Below, one piece after another: positions 9,464-18,078 of a stretch of 64,000 bases of DNA. Each line of letters starts with the position of its first letter. Position 1 is the first letter of the stretch. The translations under genes and the position numbers were made by a program. The notes beneath the pieces were generated by a model. It saw only the letters and a list, made by a program, of their open reading frames with translations, was not told the origin of the DNA and did no database searches. The stretch is from Lysinibacillus sphaericus (GTDB lineage: Bacteria; Bacillota; Bacilli; Bacillales_A; Planococcaceae), in contig NZ_CP015224.1 in assembly GCF_001629735.1 (NCBI RefSeq), positions 2,108,001 through 2,172,000 of the forward strand, written 5' to 3'.

Positions 9464-9607
9464 CTATGAATTGATAAATGGAATCTTTAATAGCAATTGC
9501 AAAAATACTAACGTGATGACCAATTTTGTGAGCGAAATTATTTCCTTATCATCCGTTAGAAACACAAAAATCTGACAAACAAACAGCAATGCCAATAAAA
9601 GAATCAA
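9464..9607 (-). CDS. Very short spoIIIAF-position membrane protein
   Basis: 47 residues from a TTG start with GGGGGGAG five bases upstream, directly after the spoIIIAE stop. A longer frame runs back into spoIIIAE but has no better start. Two hydrophobic segments (about 1-16 and 25-45) flank a short polar loop with TDDKE. It occupies the place of spoIIIAF, whose B. subtilis protein has about 206 residues with two N-terminal membrane helices and a soluble domain. Only the membrane part would remain here. Naming it AF rests on position and topology, not on clear sequence identity. Confidence 0.6.
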   Translation of the reverse strand: MILLLALLFVCQIFVFLTDDKEIISLTKLVITLVFLQLLLKIPFINS

Positions 9608-9608
9608 T

Positions 9609-10520
9609 TTATCTCCCCCCTGCCATAACTTGTACGAACACAATGAGGAAAAAACAAGAGAACATAAATGAAAAAGCAATCAGAAATGATACAGCACATA
9701 AGGTAAATAGGGATTTACTAATTTGATCGAGTAGTCTACAAATATCATCAAAGGCAATTGGTTCTAAAATAGCTGCCAGCATTTTCAAAGAATAGGCACT
9801 GACAACAAGTTGAACAGTTGGAATAAACGATACGGTAATAACTGCAATAAAGGCACTAATGCTTGTAAGGGAGGATGTAAATTGTGTCATATGCTGAAAC
9901 ATCGAAAAACTATCAACTATAAACGAACCAACAACCGGAATATTTTCTTCAATTAACTTTTTGACCGGCTCAGCAACAGCTGCATTGACGCTAAACGCTG
10001 CCACCCCACCTGCGGTCATCAATAGGACATAGCAAATAACAGAGGCAGAAACGATACTCATAATGGTAAAACGAATTAAATCTGCGATTCTTGTAAAAGA
10101 AATTTCCTTGACAATCACACTGCACACATCAAAGACAATGGCTAATAAAACACCTGGAATAAGCCACTTACTACTAATAATGGTGAGAACTTGTACAAAA
10201 AACAGCAAAAATGGCTGCCAGGATGCAATGGCTGTAATACTACTAGATAACATAAAGCTTGAGGTCAAAATAGGATAGAACGCCGTAAATAAATGGGCTA
10301 GTCCTTGTGCAATTTCATCAATTAATGTAAAAGATTTAACAACAACTGGTCCTATCGTCGCTAAGACAATTAGAAAAAAGAGGATTCTTGTCCCTTTTTC
10401 AAATTCTGGTAATAGCATATTGATAATTAAAATAATGATGACATAACTACAAAGCAACAGTGTCATCTTGAGCAAGAGAAAGAATGGGTCGATTAAAAAC
10501 GAAAGTATTTGCTCCTGCAA
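9609..10520 (-). CDS. spoIIIAE: Stage III sporulation protein AE (N-terminally short)
   Basis: 303 residues, polytopic membrane protein with about seven or eight hydrophobic segments. The B. subtilis protein has about 399 residues, with a signal peptide and an extracytoplasmic N-terminal region; both appear to be absent here and the first segment starts near residue 8. The TTG start has AAGGAG upstream. It belongs to the membrane part of the mother-cell channel apparatus. It lies 12 bases after spoIIIAD and immediately before the tiny AF-position gene. Confidence 0.87.
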   Translation of the reverse strand: MQEQILSFLIDPFFLLLKMTLLLCSYVIIILIINMLLPEFEKGTRILFFLIVLATIGPVVVKSFTLIDEIAQGLAHLFTAFYPILTSSFMLSSSITAIASWQPFLLFFVQVLTIISSKWLIPGVLLAIVFDVCSVIVKEISFTRIADLIRFTIMSIVSASVICYVLLMTAGGVAAFSVNAAVAEPVKKLIEENIPVVGSFIVDSFSMFQHMTQFTSSLTSISAFIAVITVSFIPTVQLVVSAYSLKMLAAILEPIAFDDICRLLDQISKSLFTLCAVSFLIAFSFMFSCFFLIVFVQVMAGGR

Positions 10521-10532
10521 TGGCTTCGCTCC

Positions 10533-10910
10533 TTAGTTTAGCCTTTGTAAAATGGCCGACACCTCCTGTAATACAGCCAAAAATTCTTTGAACCAATACA
10601 ATAAAATAACAATTTTCACCGCTGCAAAAACAATGCTCCCGAGCACTTTATAGTTATGTTCTACAAGCAGCAATGACACCCATTGCCCGACATAGAACAT
10701 ACTTGCACTAATTAAGATAGCCTTTGCATAAGGCAAAAACGCAAGCGTTTCTAAAAGTTGCTTGACGAAGGGCAATAAAAGTGTCGAGAACAGCATGCCA
10801 AAAAGCAAAAAAGAGAACATCACACTTATTAGCGCGTGGAGTGGCTGTATGACTTCTTTTATTAGCAATAATAAAAGCAGCATGACAACAGCAACGATAA
10901 CAATTTCCAT
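10533..10910 (-). CDS. spoIIIAD: Stage III sporulation protein AD
   Basis: 125 residues with about four membrane helices, close to the family size of roughly 130. It resembles small export-gate proteins of secretion systems, as described for this family. It starts at ATG 10910 five bases after the spoIIIAC stop, with AE twelve bases downstream, so AC-AD-AE are tightly coupled. Confidence 0.87.
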   Translation of the reverse strand: MEIVIVAVVMLLLLLLIKEVIQPLHALISVMFSFLLFGMLFSTLLLPFVKQLLETLAFLPYAKAILISASMFYVGQWVSLLLVEHNYKVLGSIVFAAVKIVILLYWFKEFLAVLQEVSAILQRLN

Positions 10911-10915
10911 TTACC

Positions 10916-11125
10916 CTACCCGGAAGATGTCAGCCATTGGAAGAATGTGAGAATTTCATTAAAAAATAGACGTAAAAATCGGAGTAATTCTGCTGTCATA
11001 TATAAGTAGGCAATGAAAAATAGGAAAAATGAAAATTCCTTCTTCCCCGTTTGATCGAAGAAAACATGAAGAAGCGCAACTACTAGTCCCACTCCAGCAA
11101 CTCTTAATACGTCTTGTAATTCCAT
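10916..11125 (-). CDS. spoIIIAC: Stage III sporulation protein AC
   Basis: 69 residues, two membrane helices. The N-terminal AGVGLVVALLHVFFDQTGKK closely follows the B. subtilis pattern AGVGIVVAFLH with D-Q-x-GKKE. ATG 11125 follows GAGGGGG. In B. subtilis, spoIIIAA (an ATPase) and spoIIIAB precede this gene. Here the sequence immediately upstream is the terminator of a nitronate monooxygenase, so spoIIIAC is the first gene of the operon. Confidence 0.9.
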   Translation of the reverse strand: MELQDVLRVAGVGLVVALLHVFFDQTGKKEFSFFLFFIAYLYMTAELLRFLRLFFNEILTFFQWLTSSG

Positions 11126-11148
11126 TCCTACGCCCCCTCGTGTACAGC

Positions 11149-11156
11149 AATATATG
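11149..11156 (-). promoter_or_regulatory. Possible sigma-E type -10 element before spoIIIAC
   Basis: CATATATT on the minus strand resembles the sigma-E -10 consensus CATACANT and sits about 25 bases upstream of the start codon, inside a small palindrome (AGCAA and TTGCT arms). A matching -35 would overlap the upstream terminator hairpin, so this is tentative. Confidence 0.3.
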
Positions 11157-11166
11157 TTGCTCTACC

Positions 11167-11202
11167 AAAAAAAAGACCTCTATACAGTTGTATAGAGATC
11201 TT
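11167..11202 (-). terminator. Intrinsic terminator after the nitronate monooxygenase
   Basis: Arms AGATCTCTATAC and GTATAGAGGTCT with a 3-5 base loop are followed on the minus strand by eight T. It insulates the truncated spoIIIA operon from the upstream gene. Confidence 0.88.
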
Positions 11203-11215
11203 CTATCTAAAAATT

Positions 11216-12223
11216 TTATAGCCATTTATCTACAATACTTTGGACCGTACCAGCATGTTGTACAAGATGGCTATTTTCGCCCATCCACATCGATAAATAT
11301 TCGGCATTGCCCTGTTTGGCACTTTCCTTACGAATAGTTGTCGTTAAATAATTTTGCAACGGATATGGTGCAACTGTCGCGTCCTTCATACGTTTAGTAA
11401 AATCATTGGCTATGCCTCTTGCTGGTTTTCCCGTAAATGCGAGTGTAATGGTTGTTTCCTGCTCTTTTGATGCCAACACCGCATTTTTATAGAGCGGAGA
11501 AATTTCGCATTCTTCTGCCACCAGTAAAGCCGTCCCCACTTGAACTGCTTGTGCACCGCTCTCTAAAGCCTTCTGAATATCCTTCTTCGTCACGAGGCCC
11601 CCCGCTGCGATAATAGGAATAGCTATTTTTCCTGCTACCTGCTGCAGCAAGTCATATAAAGGGATTAATTGGAGCGGGGCTGTAAAGGAACCTCGATGAC
11701 CGCCAGCTTCTCCACCTTGTAGGACCACTGCATCCATGCCAGCCTGCTCAACTAGTTGAGCCTCCTCTAATGTAGTGGCTGTCCCAATTGTATATACCCC
11801 ATGTTCCTTTAACTGTTTCAGTACCTCCGCTGACGGAATACCGAATGTAAAAGAGCAAATCTTCACCTTCTCCTCAATAACCGCTTGTACTTGTCCAGCA
11901 AAAACTTCCTTGGATACAACGCTTTGTACAGGCGACAGTCCAAGCTCATCATAAAAAGGTTGAAGTGCCATGCGAGCCTTTTGTAAGACCTCGATATCAA
12001 TTTGTGGCTCCTCTTGTACGAAAAGATTGACCGCAAAAGGCTTGGTCGTTAGCTTCTTTACTTCCTGAATAAATTGCTTAGTTTGTTCACCATCTAAGTA
12101 ACCTGCACCTATGGAGCCTAATAACCCTGCCTCGGTACAGGCTACCACGAATTTCGGTGATGTTACACCTGCCATAGGTGCTTGAATAATAGGATGTTGA
12201 CTATCTAGTATTGTTTGTAGCAT
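11216..12223 (-). CDS. Nitronate monooxygenase / FabK-like flavoprotein
   Basis: 335 residues from ATG 12223, which has AAGGAG nine bases upstream; a GTG three codons earlier overlaps that site. A TIM-barrel FMN enzyme: the N-terminal IQAPMAGVTSP, the active-site region QGGEAGGHRG and the phosphate-binding QVGTALLVAEEC are all present. Family members oxidise alkyl nitronates, and relatives include enoyl-ACP reductase FabK. A monooxygenase is more likely because it lies alone with its own terminator rather than in a fatty acid operon. It sits exactly where spoIIIAA and spoIIIAB would be expected, between efp and spoIIIAC. Confidence 0.88.
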   Translation of the reverse strand: MLQTILDSQHPIIQAPMAGVTSPKFVVACTEAGLLGSIGAGYLDGEQTKQFIQEVKKLTTKPFAVNLFVQEEPQIDIEVLQKARMALQPFYDELGLSPVQSVVSKEVFAGQVQAVIEEKVKICSFTFGIPSAEVLKQLKEHGVYTIGTATTLEEAQLVEQAGMDAVVLQGGEAGGHRGSFTAPLQLIPLYDLLQQVAGKIAIPIIAAGGLVTKKDIQKALESGAQAVQVGTALLVAEECEISPLYKNAVLASKEQETTITLAFTGKPARGIANDFTKRMKDATVAPYPLQNYLTTTIRKESAKQGNAEYLSMWMGENSHLVQHAGTVQSIVDKWL

Positions 12224-12379
12224 AACTCTCACTCCTTATGATTATTGTAGACATTTCTCCCAATAATGACCATCTATCTGATGGTAGAAACTTGGAGGGA
12301 GACACGAAAAAAAGAGACCGTTTCTCTATCCATTATCACAATGTCCCTGTCCTTTCACAAGAAATGTATAAGAAAAAAA

Positions 12380-12414
12380 TAAAAACCTACTCTTTCAATA
12401 AAAAAGAGTAGGTT
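12380..12414 (-). terminator. Intrinsic terminator after efp
   Basis: Arms AACCTACTCTT and AAGAGTAGGTT followed by a T-rich tract on the minus strand, 16 bases past the efp stop. Confidence 0.88.
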
Positions 12415-12429
12415 GAGGATTAATAATAA

Positions 12430-12987
12430 TTAGGCACGAGAAACGTAAGAGCCCTCTTCTGTGTTAATAATTAGTACATCACCTTGGTTGACGAAGAAAG
12501 GTACTTGTACAATAAGACCTGTTTCAAGTGTAGCAGGTTTAGTGCCGCCTGAAGCTGTATCACCTTTAATGCCTGGTTCTGTTTCAGTTACCTCTAATTG
12601 AACCGTGTTTGGTAATTCAACACCTAGCATTTCACCTTGGTAAGATTGAATATGAACTTCCATGTTTTCTTTTAAGAATTTCAATTCATACTCGATTGCT
12701 GATGAAGCTAGTTCAGTTTGCTCGTATGATTCTAGGTCCATGAATACATGCTCGTCACCTTGTGCATATAGATATTGCATTTTACGGTTATCGATTTGTG
12801 CTTTTTCTACTTTTTCACCAGCACGGAATGTTTTTTCATTCACTGAGCCATTACGTAGGTTACGTAATTTAGAACGTACGAAAGCAGCACCTTTACCTGG
12901 TTTAACGTGTTGGAAATCTAACACGCGATATAATTGGCCATCAACAACAATTGTTAGACCTGTACGGAAATCGTTTACTGAAATCAT
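12430..12987 (-). CDS. efp: Translation elongation factor P
   Basis: 185 residues, standard length. Three beta-barrel domains; the tip loop of domain I is [10 protein letters not shown], with Lys32 at the position modified in B. subtilis. The C-terminal domain contains the signature [19 protein letters not shown]. It binds ribosomes stalled on polyproline and restores peptide-bond formation. It lies 17 bases after the Xaa-Pro peptidase gene, in the Bacillus order aroQ-peptidase-efp. Confidence 0.97.
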   Translation of the reverse strand: MISVNDFRTGLTIVVDGQLYRVLDFQHVKPGKGAAFVRSKLRNLRNGSVNEKTFRAGEKVEKAQIDNRKMQYLYAQGDEHVFMDLESYEQTELASSAIEYELKFLKENMEVHIQSYQGEMLGVELPNTVQLEVTETEPGIKGDTASGGTKPATLETGLIVQVPFFVNQGDVLIINTEEGSYVSRA

Positions 12988-13004
12988 TTGTGTTCCTCCA
13001 AAGT

Positions 13005-14066
13005 TTATAAAATAATGAGTTCTTTTGACGAATGTGTGAGTAATTCATTCCCCGTCTCAGTGATTAAAATATCATCCTCAATACGGACACCACCGATACC
13101 AGGTAAATAAACACCCGGTTCAATCGTCACGGCCATACCTGGCTCTAGCACTGCATCAGAACGCATCGATAAGCCAGGGCCTTCATGTACTTCAAGACCG
13201 ATACCGTGTCCTAAAGAATGACCAAATGCTTCGCCATATCCTTTTTCTTTTAAGTAGTCACGTGCAATAGCGTCCGCTTGAATACCTGTTAATCCAGGAC
13301 CCACTTTTTCAAGTGCTAACAGCTGAGAAGCAAGGACTGCATTGTACATATCTACTAATTTTTCAGATGGTTCTCCAACAGCCACAGTACGTGTAATATC
13401 CGAAATATAGCCATTGTATAGCGCACCAAAGTCTAATGTAACAAAGTCGCCTTTTTCAATCACTTTATCCGTTGCAACGCCATGTGGTAATGCTGAGCGA
13501 AGACCAGACGCAACAATTATGTCAAACGAAGACTGAGTCGCTCCTTGTTTACGCATGAAAAATTCTAATTCATTCGAAACTTCAAGCTCTGTTTTACCAG
13601 GCTTGATGAAGCCTAAAATATGTGTAAATGCGTGATCTGCAATTTCACACGCAGCCTTAATAATATTAATCTCTTGTTCCGTCTTAATCAAGCGAATTTT
13701 TTCAATTAGCCCAGAAATCGGCACTAAATCAGCTTGAATGTTCGATTTATACAGTTCATATGTGCCGTAGCTTACAGTATCTCTCTCAAAGCCCAGTAAT
13801 TTGATGCCCATATTTTTTACTTGTGTAGCAATCTCTTCAATAATGGTTGCTTCATGCTTAACAATTCGGAAGTCCTGAATTTGTGTGGCAGCTTGTTCTG
13901 TATATCGGAAATCTGTAATAAAAACAGCATCATTTTGGGACACAATTGCTACGCCCGCTGTCCCTGTAAAACCAGTCATATAGCGGCGGTTATACCCATT
14001 CGTAACTAAAATGCCATCGATATTTTGTTCTTGAAGTGCTTTACGTAGCTTTTGTAATTTCAACAT
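13005..14066 (-). CDS. Xaa-Pro aminopeptidase/dipeptidase, M24 family
   Basis: 353 residues from ATG 14066, nine bases after GAGGGAG; a TTG two codons earlier overlaps the aroQ stop. Creatinase-like N-terminal domain, then a pita-bread metallopeptidase domain with metal ligands visible in [30 protein letters not shown] and the glutamates near [11 protein letters not shown] and RIEDD. It cleaves peptides before proline. The neighbours match B. subtilis yqhT (papA), between aroQ and efp. Confidence 0.93.
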   Translation of the reverse strand: MLKLQKLRKALQEQNIDGILVTNGYNRRYMTGFTGTAGVAIVSQNDAVFITDFRYTEQAATQIQDFRIVKHEATIIEEIATQVKNMGIKLLGFERDTVSYGTYELYKSNIQADLVPISGLIEKIRLIKTEQEINIIKAACEIADHAFTHILGFIKPGKTELEVSNELEFFMRKQGATQSSFDIIVASGLRSALPHGVATDKVIEKGDFVTLDFGALYNGYISDITRTVAVGEPSEKLVDMYNAVLASQLLALEKVGPGLTGIQADAIARDYLKEKGYGEAFGHSLGHGIGLEVHEGPGLSMRSDAVLEPGMAVTIEPGVYLPGIGGVRIEDDILITETGNELLTHSSKELIIL

Positions 14067-14068
14067 AA

Positions 14069-14503
14069 TCAATTCTCCCTCTCGATAAATGTACGTAGTG
14101 CCAGTTCATAGCCTTTCGTACCTAGTCCACAAATTTGACCAAGGCAGGCCGGAGCAAGATAGGAATGATGACGGAAAGCCTCACGTTTATGGATATTGGA
14201 AATATGTACTTCGATTACTGGCACCGTAATCCCTGCAATGGCATCATGTAACGCGATGCTTGTATGGGTATATGCACCAGGATTAAAGATAATGCCATCA
14301 TACTTTTCGTCTTCTGCTTCATGCACCCAGTCCACAAGTACCCCTTCGTGATTGGATTGACGAAATTCAACAGTGGCACCTAAAGAAGCTGCAAGATTTT
14401 GAACATTTTCTTTAACATCATCCAATGTTTCATGTCCATAAATATGTGGCTCTCTTTTTCCAAGTCGATTTAAGTTAGGTCCATTCAAACATAATAACTT
14501 CAC
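14069..14503 (-). CDS. aroQ: 3-Dehydroquinate dehydratase, type II
   Basis: 144 residues, normal length. Start motif LLCLNGPNLNRLG, catalytic Tyr22 in PHIYG, the asparagine in FNPGAYTHTS, and His in EVHISN with the following Arg/Ser region. It dehydrates 3-dehydroquinate to 3-dehydroshikimate in aromatic amino acid synthesis. It overlaps the ribosome site of the peptidase gene, so the two are translationally linked. Confidence 0.96.
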   Translation of the reverse strand: MKLLCLNGPNLNRLGKREPHIYGHETLDDVKENVQNLAASLGATVEFRQSNHEGVLVDWVHEAEDEKYDGIIFNPGAYTHTSIALHDAIAGITVPVIEVHISNIHKREAFRHHSYLAPACLGQICGLGTKGYELALRTFIEREN

Positions 14504-14566
14504 GCTTCTATTCGCCTCTTTCTATGTACTTGCCATTTATTTTATCATACAAGGCGCATACAGCAA

Positions 14567-14992
14567 CTAATTTCCTTTTTGCGCCGTATGCTCCCGCTGA
14601 TGAAAATTAGCTGTTTCTAACAAGAACCGTAAAAGACAAACCACCACAACTATGAATGGAATCGAAAGCTTTTTAAAGGAAGAAAGTTGTAATGGTAAAT
14701 CTAATGCAATCCACTCTAATGTAATTGTTACAAAAAGCCCTAGTAGTAGTGAAGAAAAGACAGCCGGAATAACATAGACATAGCGCATTGTCATATATAC
14801 CAATAATCCGATAATGAATAAAAGAAGTATAAAGAAGGTCCAATGAAATAGCTTAGAGCTTTCTTCAAACCATCCCCATTTCTTATAAAACCCAATCGGA
14901 TGCCATTTAATGAGATTAAAATAATGTAAGCCTTTTAAGCACAATGCTAAAACAAGAGCATTTACCAGTGCCGTTATTGTTCCTATTTTCAC
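14567..14992 (-). CDS. yqhR: YqhR-type conserved membrane protein
   Basis: 141 residues with four hydrophobic segments (about 8-24, 48-68, 72-94 and 108-126). Position next to aroQ and divergent from yqhQ matches the Bacillus locus. Function unknown. The name rests on synteny and topology. Confidence 0.75.
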   Translation of the reverse strand: MKIGTITALVNALVLALCLKGLHYFNLIKWHPIGFYKKWGWFEESSKLFHWTFFILLLFIIGLLVYMTMRYVYVIPAVFSSLLLGLFVTITLEWIALDLPLQLSSFKKLSIPFIVVVVCLLRFLLETANFHQREHTAQKGN

Positions 14993-15140
14993 AATTTTTC
15001 CTCCATTGCATACTAATCATTTCCTAAAATGTACGATTAGTGTAGCCATATAGAAAATTTACTATGCGTAACTGTAGAGGTTTTTGACTAAATTTAGTAC
15101 AATGGTACAGTTGAAATATATAAAGAGAGTGGTGTTAGCC

Positions 15141-16073
15141 TTGAGCAATTCACCTGTATACGGGGGACAAGCACAATTAGAAGGTGTGATGTTCGGAGGA
15201 AAGGATCATACAGTTACTGCCATTCGTCGTAACGATGATTCCATTGATTATTATCATTTTAAAAAAGTACAAAAACCTATTTTACAAAAGCTTAAAAAAA
15301 TCCCATTTGTTCGAGGCGTGGTCGCACTGATTGAATCAGCAGGCTTAGGTTCTCGTCATATGCAATTTGCTGGGGATCGTTATGATGTGGTACCTGGCGA
15401 AGAAGAAGAAAATAAAGAAGAAGGCTCCAAACTTCAAATGATACTTGGCGTTGCTGTAGTAGGTATTCTTTCCTTCTTATTTGGAAAATTTGCCTTTACA
15501 CTAATTCCGGTTTTTATAGCTGATTTTTTCTCTAAATGGATTGAAGGAAAAACGGGTCAAATTTTACTTGAAAGCGGTATTAAACTATTATTACTGCTCA
15601 CATATTTATATTTTATTTCGTTAACGCCTCTCATTAAACGAGTATTCCAATACCATGGGGCGGAGCATAAAGTCATCAACTGCTATGAAGCTGGTTTAGA
15701 CATTACAGTGGAGAACGTCCAAGCACAATCACGTCTACACTACCGTTGTGGTAGTAGCTTTATTCTTTTCACAGTCTTTGTCGGCATGTTTTTATATTTC
15801 TTTGTGCCAACGGACCCGCTGTGGCTACGTATTTTAGATCGTATATTATTAATTCCCGTAGTACTAGGAATATCATTTGAAGTATTACAGGCGACAAACG
15901 CCTGCCGTAATATTCCAGTATTACGTTTCCTTGGCTATCCTGGTCTATGGCTTCAATTGCTAACGACTCGCGAACCAAAGGATGATCAAGTGGAAGTTGC
16001 CATTGCATCCTTTAATATGCTACTTCAAGTAGAGCAACAGCCAGAAATAGCAGCAACATTAAATCATGATTAA
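15141..16073 (+). CDS. yqhQ: YqhQ, DUF1385 membrane protein
   Basis: About 310 residues if translation starts at TTG 15141, where SNSPVYGGQAQLEGVMFGG begins as in B. subtilis; an upstream ATG at 15084 would add 19 residues with no family counterpart. An N-terminal soluble part is followed by about four membrane segments and the conserved block FQYHGAEHKVINCYE, then LHYRCGSSFILF. Its molecular role is unknown. Divergent from yqhR and followed by a strong terminator. Confidence 0.9.
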   Translation: MSNSPVYGGQAQLEGVMFGGKDHTVTAIRRNDDSIDYYHFKKVQKPILQKLKKIPFVRGVVALIESAGLGSRHMQFAGDRYDVVPGEEEENKEEGSKLQMILGVAVVGILSFLFGKFAFTLIPVFIADFFSKWIEGKTGQILLESGIKLLLLLTYLYFISLTPLIKRVFQYHGAEHKVINCYEAGLDITVENVQAQSRLHYRCGSSFILFTVFVGMFLYFFVPTDPLWLRILDRILLIPVVLGISFEVLQATNACRNIPVLRFLGYPGLWLQLLTTREPKDDQVEVAIASFNMLLQVEQQPEIAATLNHD

Positions 16074-16076
16074 GGA

Positions 16077-16116
16077 AAAGGCAGTCCCAACGTAAGTTGT
16101 TGGAACTGCCTTTTTT
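16077..16116 (+). terminator. Intrinsic terminator after yqhQ
   Basis: Arms AAGGCAGT-CC-AAC and GTTGG-AACTGCCTT are followed by TTTTTT on the plus strand. Confidence 0.85.
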
Positions 16117-16204
16117 ATATAGATGCGAGCCTTGCATTTTTCGTTTAAATGCCATAATCGCAGCTCGATAAACCTATCCAAAGGGATGAATCGGACAACT
16201 AAAT

Positions 16205-16687
16205 TTATTTAGATTCTTTCCTATTGACTGTAAGTGCAGTAAATATACCCATCATACTAGGCAAAATACTAAATAATAAAAACAGCCAATTATTTGTTAG
16301 AATCGAGATAATGGTAAAAATAAGTAGTGATGCGACATTGATGCTTATACCTAACTTCACATAAGAAGGCTTAAAAGGTATTGGTCTGTACATGTTGATA
16401 GTCAAAATGAGCCCAATGATCGCCCAGCTCCCTAAGTGTACAAATAAAAGTACAGCTAAAACCATGGCAGTGCTTAATTTAATCCCAAACACTACTAATG
16501 AAAAGAAAATATAAATTGCTGCTAACGTCATATACCATGAATAAGCTTTCGCCCTTTGCCAAATATGGTCGTGTACTTCATCTAAGCCTCTATTTTTCTT
16601 CGCTTTTTTCCTTCCAAACCACCAGCCAAGGATGCCAAAAATCATCCCGCCGTATAGTCCAACAATACCGCCTATAGAAAATTCCAT
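16205..16687 (-). CDS. Four-helix membrane protein paired with an XRE regulator
   Basis: 160 residues with a helix-GxxxG-rich start (GGIVGLYGGMIFGILGWWFG), a charged loop (KKAKKNRGLDEVHD) and three further membrane segments. Its start overlaps the stop of the small XRE regulator, so both are made from one message. Pairs of a 68-residue XRE protein and a small membrane protein are frequent in Firmicutes. No transport or enzyme motif is visible; function unknown. Confidence 0.7.
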   Translation of the reverse strand: MEFSIGGIVGLYGGMIFGILGWWFGRKKAKKNRGLDEVHDHIWQRAKAYSWYMTLAAIYIFFSLVVFGIKLSTAMVLAVLLFVHLGSWAIIGLILTINMYRPIPFKPSYVKLGISINVASLLIFTIISILTNNWLFLLFSILPSMMGIFTALTVNRKESK

Positions 16688-16893
16688 TATGCCATTCCCT
16701 CCTCTTCGAAAATAAAAACTTCCTCAATCGTGCAGTTGAAAGCTTTTGAAATATTGTAGGCAAGCTCTAGTGATGGATTGAATTTCCCTGATTCAATTGC
16801 AATGATTGATTGGCGTGAGACACCCACTAATTTAGACAAATCCTCCTGCGTAATCTTCCTCGATTTCCGCAATTCACGAATTCTATTTTTCAT
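16687..16893 (-). CDS. Small XRE-family transcriptional regulator
   Basis: 68 residues, almost entirely one helix-turn-helix domain: MKNRIRELRKSRKITQEDLS, then LVGVSRQSIIAIESG and the typical FNPSLELAYNISKAF. ATG 16893 follows AGGAGG. It probably represses its own operon through the palindromes at 16910-16955, immediately upstream. Confidence 0.88.
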   Translation of the reverse strand: MKNRIRELRKSRKITQEDLSKLVGVSRQSIIAIESGKFNPSLELAYNISKAFNCTIEEVFIFEEEGMA

Positions 16894-16909
16894 AATGCCT
16901 CCTCATCAA

Positions 16910-16955
16910 ATGTAAAGTAAACTATACATTTAGCAATAAGTAAAGTTTACTTTAC
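16910..16955. promoter_or_regulatory. Paired palindromic operators of the XRE operon
   Basis: Two inverted repeats built from the half-site GTAAAGT: ATGTAAAGTAAACTATACAT at 16910-16929 (one mismatch between arms) and the perfect GTAAAGTTTACTTTAC at 16940-16955. A further half-site-like GCTTTACAT follows near 16978. The centres are about 28 bases apart and lie just before the regulator start, the expected place for autoregulation. Confidence 0.7.
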
Positions 16956-17070
16956 ATCTTTTGATATGTCAAGTTAGCTTTACATTTTTATGTTCGTTTA
17001 AACAATGAAATAGGACAGGATTAGAGGCGACTGGTTTCTGAAAAAAAATCCCCTATCCAAATTGGACATA

Positions 17071-17104
17071 GAAAAAGCGTGTATTGAAAAATCAAAACAC
17101 GCTT
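17071..17104 (-). terminator. Intrinsic terminator after the esterase gene
   Basis: Arms AAGCGTGT and ACACGCTT with a loop of about 14 bases, followed by TTTTC on the minus strand. Confidence 0.75.
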
Positions 17105-17139
17105 AGGATAGTCACACTATTTTTATTTAGTGTCCTTCT

Positions 17140-18078
17140 CTATTTCATTCCTTTACTATCAATAATATTAATAATTTTCTGTTGAGCGTCTAAAGCTTCT
17201 GGGATGGGCATTACAACAAACACATGGTTCATTTTAGGATAAACAAAGGTTGTTATATCAATTCCTTGCTCGGTTAGTTGTTCATCAAATTTTACAGCAT
17301 CCGGATATAAGCTTTCATGGGTACCAATAAAATGGGTGATTGTCGCAAGACCCTGAAAATCACCGTAAATGGGACTAATTAATGGATCTTTTAAATCCTT
17401 ATCAGCTGCCCATATCTTTGTGATGACTCCCATTCCTTCACTAGCTAGCATTGGGTCCTTTTCTTCATATTCAGGAATAAGAGGATTTTCTAAACTTAGG
17501 TCAACACAAGCAGATAATAAAATAATATTTTGTGGCTGCGGCAAATGGTTTTCTTTTAAAAGCTGGACCAAACCAAGTGTTATATTGCCTCCTGCAGAAT
17601 CCCCTATAATAGTTAATTGACTGGAGCTTTCAATTGTTTCTAAAATTCTAGTATAGAGATTGAGCATTTTTTGGTACGTATCCTTATGATTAAAATGAGG
17701 TACTTTTGGATAAATCGGAGCAATAACTTTTGCCTGTAATGCTTGCGCCATTTTATCCATAAACAGCCAGTGAAAAGGTAAAGGCTGATTCGTCCAAGCG
17801 CCACCATGAATATAGAGAATCACTTTTTGTTTCGAGGACTTTTGATCATTTAAAGTAAAAACTTGCATATCCTGAAAAGTTTGTTCGTCCTTAACACTTA
17901 AAAATTGAACTTCATCTTCAATAACATAGGGCTGATTATTCACCGTTGCCCTTTGTTTGATAAACTGTTTAGCATTTTCAACACTAGAAAAACTCACTTT
18001 ATTACTTTGGGAAAATAACAACTGTTCAAATTGGACACTTTCTTCAGAACGTTCTCCATTAAAAAGTACTACACTCAT
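17140..18078 (-). CDS. Alpha/beta hydrolase, HSL-like esterase
   Basis: 312 residues from ATG 18078, which follows GGGGAG; an in-frame ATG nine codons upstream lies before that site. Oxyanion-hole motif YIHGGAW, nucleophile elbow GDSAGGN, and the acid/base pair region near GTHESLYPDA and MNHVF. No signal peptide, so cytoplasmic. It resembles acetyl-ester and carboxylesterase members of the hormone-sensitive lipase family. Substrate unknown. Monocistronic. Confidence 0.88.
   Translation of the reverse strand: MSVVLFNGERSEESVQFEQLLFSQSNKVSFSSVENAKQFIKQRATVNNQPYVIEDEVQFLSVKDEQTFQDMQVFTLNDQKSSKQKVILYIHGGAWTNQPLPFHWLFMDKMAQALQAKVIAPIYPKVPHFNHKDTYQKMLNLYTRILETIESSSQLTIIGDSAGGNITLGLVQLLKENHLPQPQNIILLSACVDLSLENPLIPEYEEKDPMLASEGMGVITKIWAADKDLKDPLISPIYGDFQGLATITHFIGTHESLYPDAVKFDEQLTEQGIDITTFVYPKMNHVFVVMPIPEALDAQQKIINIIDSKGMK

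Noticed and set aside
10959-11225. 88-residue minus-strand frame over spoIIIAC
   Set aside because: Out-of-frame shadow of spoIIIAC that also runs through the upstream terminator; composition is not protein-like.
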